Below, piece after piece: positions 5,332 through 6,634 of a stretch of 6,634 nt of DNA; the first letter of the stretch is position 1, and each line of letters begins with the position of its first letter. The notes under the pieces are model-generated. The model searched no databases. It worked only from the letters and a program-made list of their open reading frames with translations, and was not told where the DNA came from. A program made the position numbers and the translations under genes. The stretch covers positions 1 to 6,634 of the forward strand of contig JAEOSY010000478.1 of NCBI GenBank assembly GCA_016840125.1. The letters run 5' to 3'. Source of the DNA: Candidatus Helarchaeota archaeon. Lineage in GTDB: Archaea > Asgardarchaeota > Lokiarchaeia > Helarchaeales > HEL-GB-A.

Positions 5332-6453
5332 ATGTCATATAAACCCCCTAAACTTACCGATAAAAGAAAACTCTGTCCGCGCTGTGGAAGCCCTCTAATG
5401 GATTCAGGCACCTATATGAGGTGCGCGATGTGTGGCTACACGAAATCTCAAGAAGATGCGGTGCCAAAAGTTGTTATACGTTTTGATGACACGGATGTGT
5501 CGAAAAAGAAGAAAGATATTAAGATTTTTCAGGTAACTGCTTCAGGAACAACATCAGCTAAATCTCTAGAGAGTGATAATGTTTATCTAATTACGGATCC
5601 CGCTCAAGGTACCATCTGGTTATGGAAAGGGAGTGGTGCTAGACCGAAAACGGTCTATGATGCTGGAACCGCCGCAACAAGACTAAAATCGTCAGAAAAA
5701 ATGTTTGCAGCAAAATTGGTCCGAGTAGAAGAAGGCGAAGAACCAACTAACTTTCCGGACGTTTCAGGAACATCAGGAATCAGTACAGAAATGATCGCCG
5801 AAGCACAAGAAGCAATCACTATTGAACCACCCCCCGAAGGTAAAACTAACATTTATATGATTGAGAAAGGGGAGTTAAAGAAGATTGACCAAGCGATTTT
5901 TACATCCGGAGATAGCTATTTAGTGGATGCGGGTGATAAAATTTGGACATGGATCGGGAAAACTTCATCCGTTGATGAAAAATTTACGGCGGCACATTTG
6001 GCGACCGTTCTCGATGTTTCCCGCCGGGGAACACCGAAAATTTCCACCGCGGATGAGGGAAGCGAACCTAAGGAACTTAAAATACTTCTTGGTGGCTTGA
6101 AAATTGTGGACAAAGACCTCGCCGAATCCCTCTTGAAAAAAGTAGAGAAGGAAACTTGGCCCCCAGCACTCTTTCGTGTCTCGAGTGAAGAGTTCGAAAC
6201 GATCAATGACATAGTGTACAAGCAGGTACCCTGTAAGAAGGAGAGTCTCGATTCAGAGGACGTTTTCGTATTGGATGACCGGACGAATGATAAAACATAT
6301 ATCTGGATCGGGAAAGATGCAAGCGTGAAAGAGAAAGTGGTAGCGAGGCAGATCGCTATGAAATTTGAGGCGGATCGCGCAGGTGCACAGGATGAGATTT
6401 TCATAGATGAAGGCGAAGAACCTGAGGATTTTCTTAAACTGTTAGGTGCATAA
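5332..6453 (+). CDS. zinc ribbon plus three gelsolin domains, actin-regulator-like
   Basis: A 373-residue soluble protein with no signal peptide or membrane segment. An N-terminal zinc ribbon has C15-P-R-C18 and C31-A-M-C34-G-Y. A lysine-rich linker (about 39-61) leads to three gelsolin-type repeats at about 62-143, 173-255 and 279-373. Each has the family core: a strand ending in an acidic residue (D82, D194, D310), a W-x-W-x-G-like strand (W96-L-W, W205-T-W, Y323-I-W), a helix, and a closing E-G-x-E-P motif (135-138, 243-246, 361-364). Gelsolin domains bind actin and, through type-II calcium sites, switch on calcium. The second repeat keeps G193-D194 and E216, and the third keeps D310 and E334. 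Asgard gelsolins characterised so far act on actin filaments, so severing, capping or monomer binding in the cytoplasm is the likely role. The zinc ribbon may add a partner- or nucleic-acid-binding function (inference). The gene stands alone between the sRNA and a poly-T terminator. Confidence 0.9.
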   Translation: MSYKPPKLTDKRKLCPRCGSPLMDSGTYMRCAMCGYTKSQEDAVPKVVIRFDDTDVSKKKKDIKIFQVTASGTTSAKSLESDNVYLITDPAQGTIWLWKGSGARPKTVYDAGTAATRLKSSEKMFAAKLVRVEEGEEPTNFPDVSGTSGISTEMIAEAQEAITIEPPPEGKTNIYMIEKGELKKIDQAIFTSGDSYLVDAGDKIWTWIGKTSSVDEKFTAAHLATVLDVSRRGTPKISTADEGSEPKELKILLGGLKIVDKDLAESLLKKVEKETWPPALFRVSSEEFETINDIVYKQVPCKKESLDSEDVFVLDDRTNDKTYIWIGKDASVKEKVVARQIAMKFEADRAGAQDEIFIDEGEEPEDFLKLLGA

Positions 6454-6473
6454 ATCGACAATTGAATGAAAGG

Positions 6474-6507
6474 TTTTCCCCTTTTTTTGTTTAATTTTTT
6501 TTTTTTT
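6474..6507 (+). terminator. poly-T transcription terminator after the gelsolin gene
   Basis: Beginning 20 bases after the stop codon there are successive T tracts: four T at 6474-6477, seven at 6482-6488, and thirteen at 6495-6507. There is no strong hairpin before them. Archaeal RNA polymerase terminates at such U-rich tracts without needing a stem-loop, so this is a likely terminator for the gelsolin transcript. Confidence 0.65.
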
Positions 6508-6555
6508 ACATGATCCGCAAAAGTAATCTTTTAAGGCTTTGTGAGGAGTTCTCGG

Positions 6556-6634
6556 GTGTCCTTGATTAACTGGTGGATTCTCGGAGCGGATGGTCGGTTG
6601 CTATTCCAAGTTGCAGATTGAAGTTGATGACGGG
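6556..6634 (+). CDS. start of a further gene, frame interrupted, runs off the window
   Basis: A strong ribosome binding site GAGGAG (6543-6548) stands 7 bases before a GTG at 6556. From there the frame reads I-N-W-W-I-L-G-A-D-G-R-L-L-F-Q-V-A-D and then hits TGA at 6619-6621, with two further TGA codons close behind. The peptide has the look of the first two strands of a longin- or roadblock-type domain, hydrophobic then D-G-R-L-L-F (inference). The frame one base over reads I-E-V-D-D-G to the window edge without a stop. One extra base near 6618 would therefore give a continuous protein. Either the assembly lacks a base, or this is a broken gene, or the signal is chance; the window is too short to decide. 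Confidence 0.35.

Noticed and set aside
5291..5398. Short ORF of 35 codons overlapping the gelsolin start
   Set aside because: It has no ribosome binding site of its own, lies in a different frame over the zinc-ribbon codons, and its product has no recognisable motif.
5916..6461. Long open frame antisense to the gelsolin gene
   Set aside because: It is serine-rich with no domain, and mirrors a well-supported gene on the other strand.
1..6634. Mobile elements, CRISPR arrays, tRNA or rRNA genes
   Set aside because: I looked on both strands and saw no transposase, regular spaced repeats, cloverleaf or rRNA-like segment.

Overview
The window is an AT-rich stretch of an archaeal genome, most probably from an Asgard archaeon. 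The main reason is a protein made of three gelsolin-type actin-regulator domains behind an N-terminal zinc ribbon; among prokaryotes, gelsolin-domain proteins are an Asgard hallmark. Supporting signs are a PAC2-family protein, a C/D-box guide RNA with its own archaeal-style promoter, TATA-like boxes upstream of several starts, and a poly-T terminator. A lineage within Asgard cannot be assigned from this sequence alone.

Layout, left to right. (1) The last 41 codons of an alpha/beta-hydrolase enter on the + strand and meet, stop codon to stop codon, a minus-strand gene for a DUF362 protein. (2) Upstream of DUF362, on the same strand and 29 bases away, is a protein of two similar halves. Each half opens with a G-x-x-G-P-x-P signature that I interpret as longin/uDENN-like. 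Its reading frame is broken near the 5' end, probably by one missing base. (3) Diverging from this pair is a zinc-dependent medium-chain alcohol dehydrogenase, which converges on (4) a minus-strand PAC2-family protein. (5) PAC2 shares a 66-base divergent promoter region with thymidylate kinase (tmk). (6) Between tmk and the gelsolin gene lies a 324-base intergenic region. It holds a well-formed C/D-box sRNA (C, D', C' and D boxes, terminal stem, upstream TATA) followed by an AT-rich leader. (7) The zinc-ribbon/triple-gelsolin gene is followed by long T tracts. (8) At the right edge a strong ribosome binding site and a GTG start open a new gene, whose frame is broken after 21 codons.

The genes do not form one pathway. 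tmk (dTTP synthesis), the guide RNA (2'-O-methylation) and the metabolic enzymes are housekeeping-type. The gelsolin protein, and possibly the tandem-repeat protein, belong to the eukaryote-like cytoskeletal and trafficking repertoire of these archaea. I see no mobile element, CRISPR array, tRNA or rRNA.
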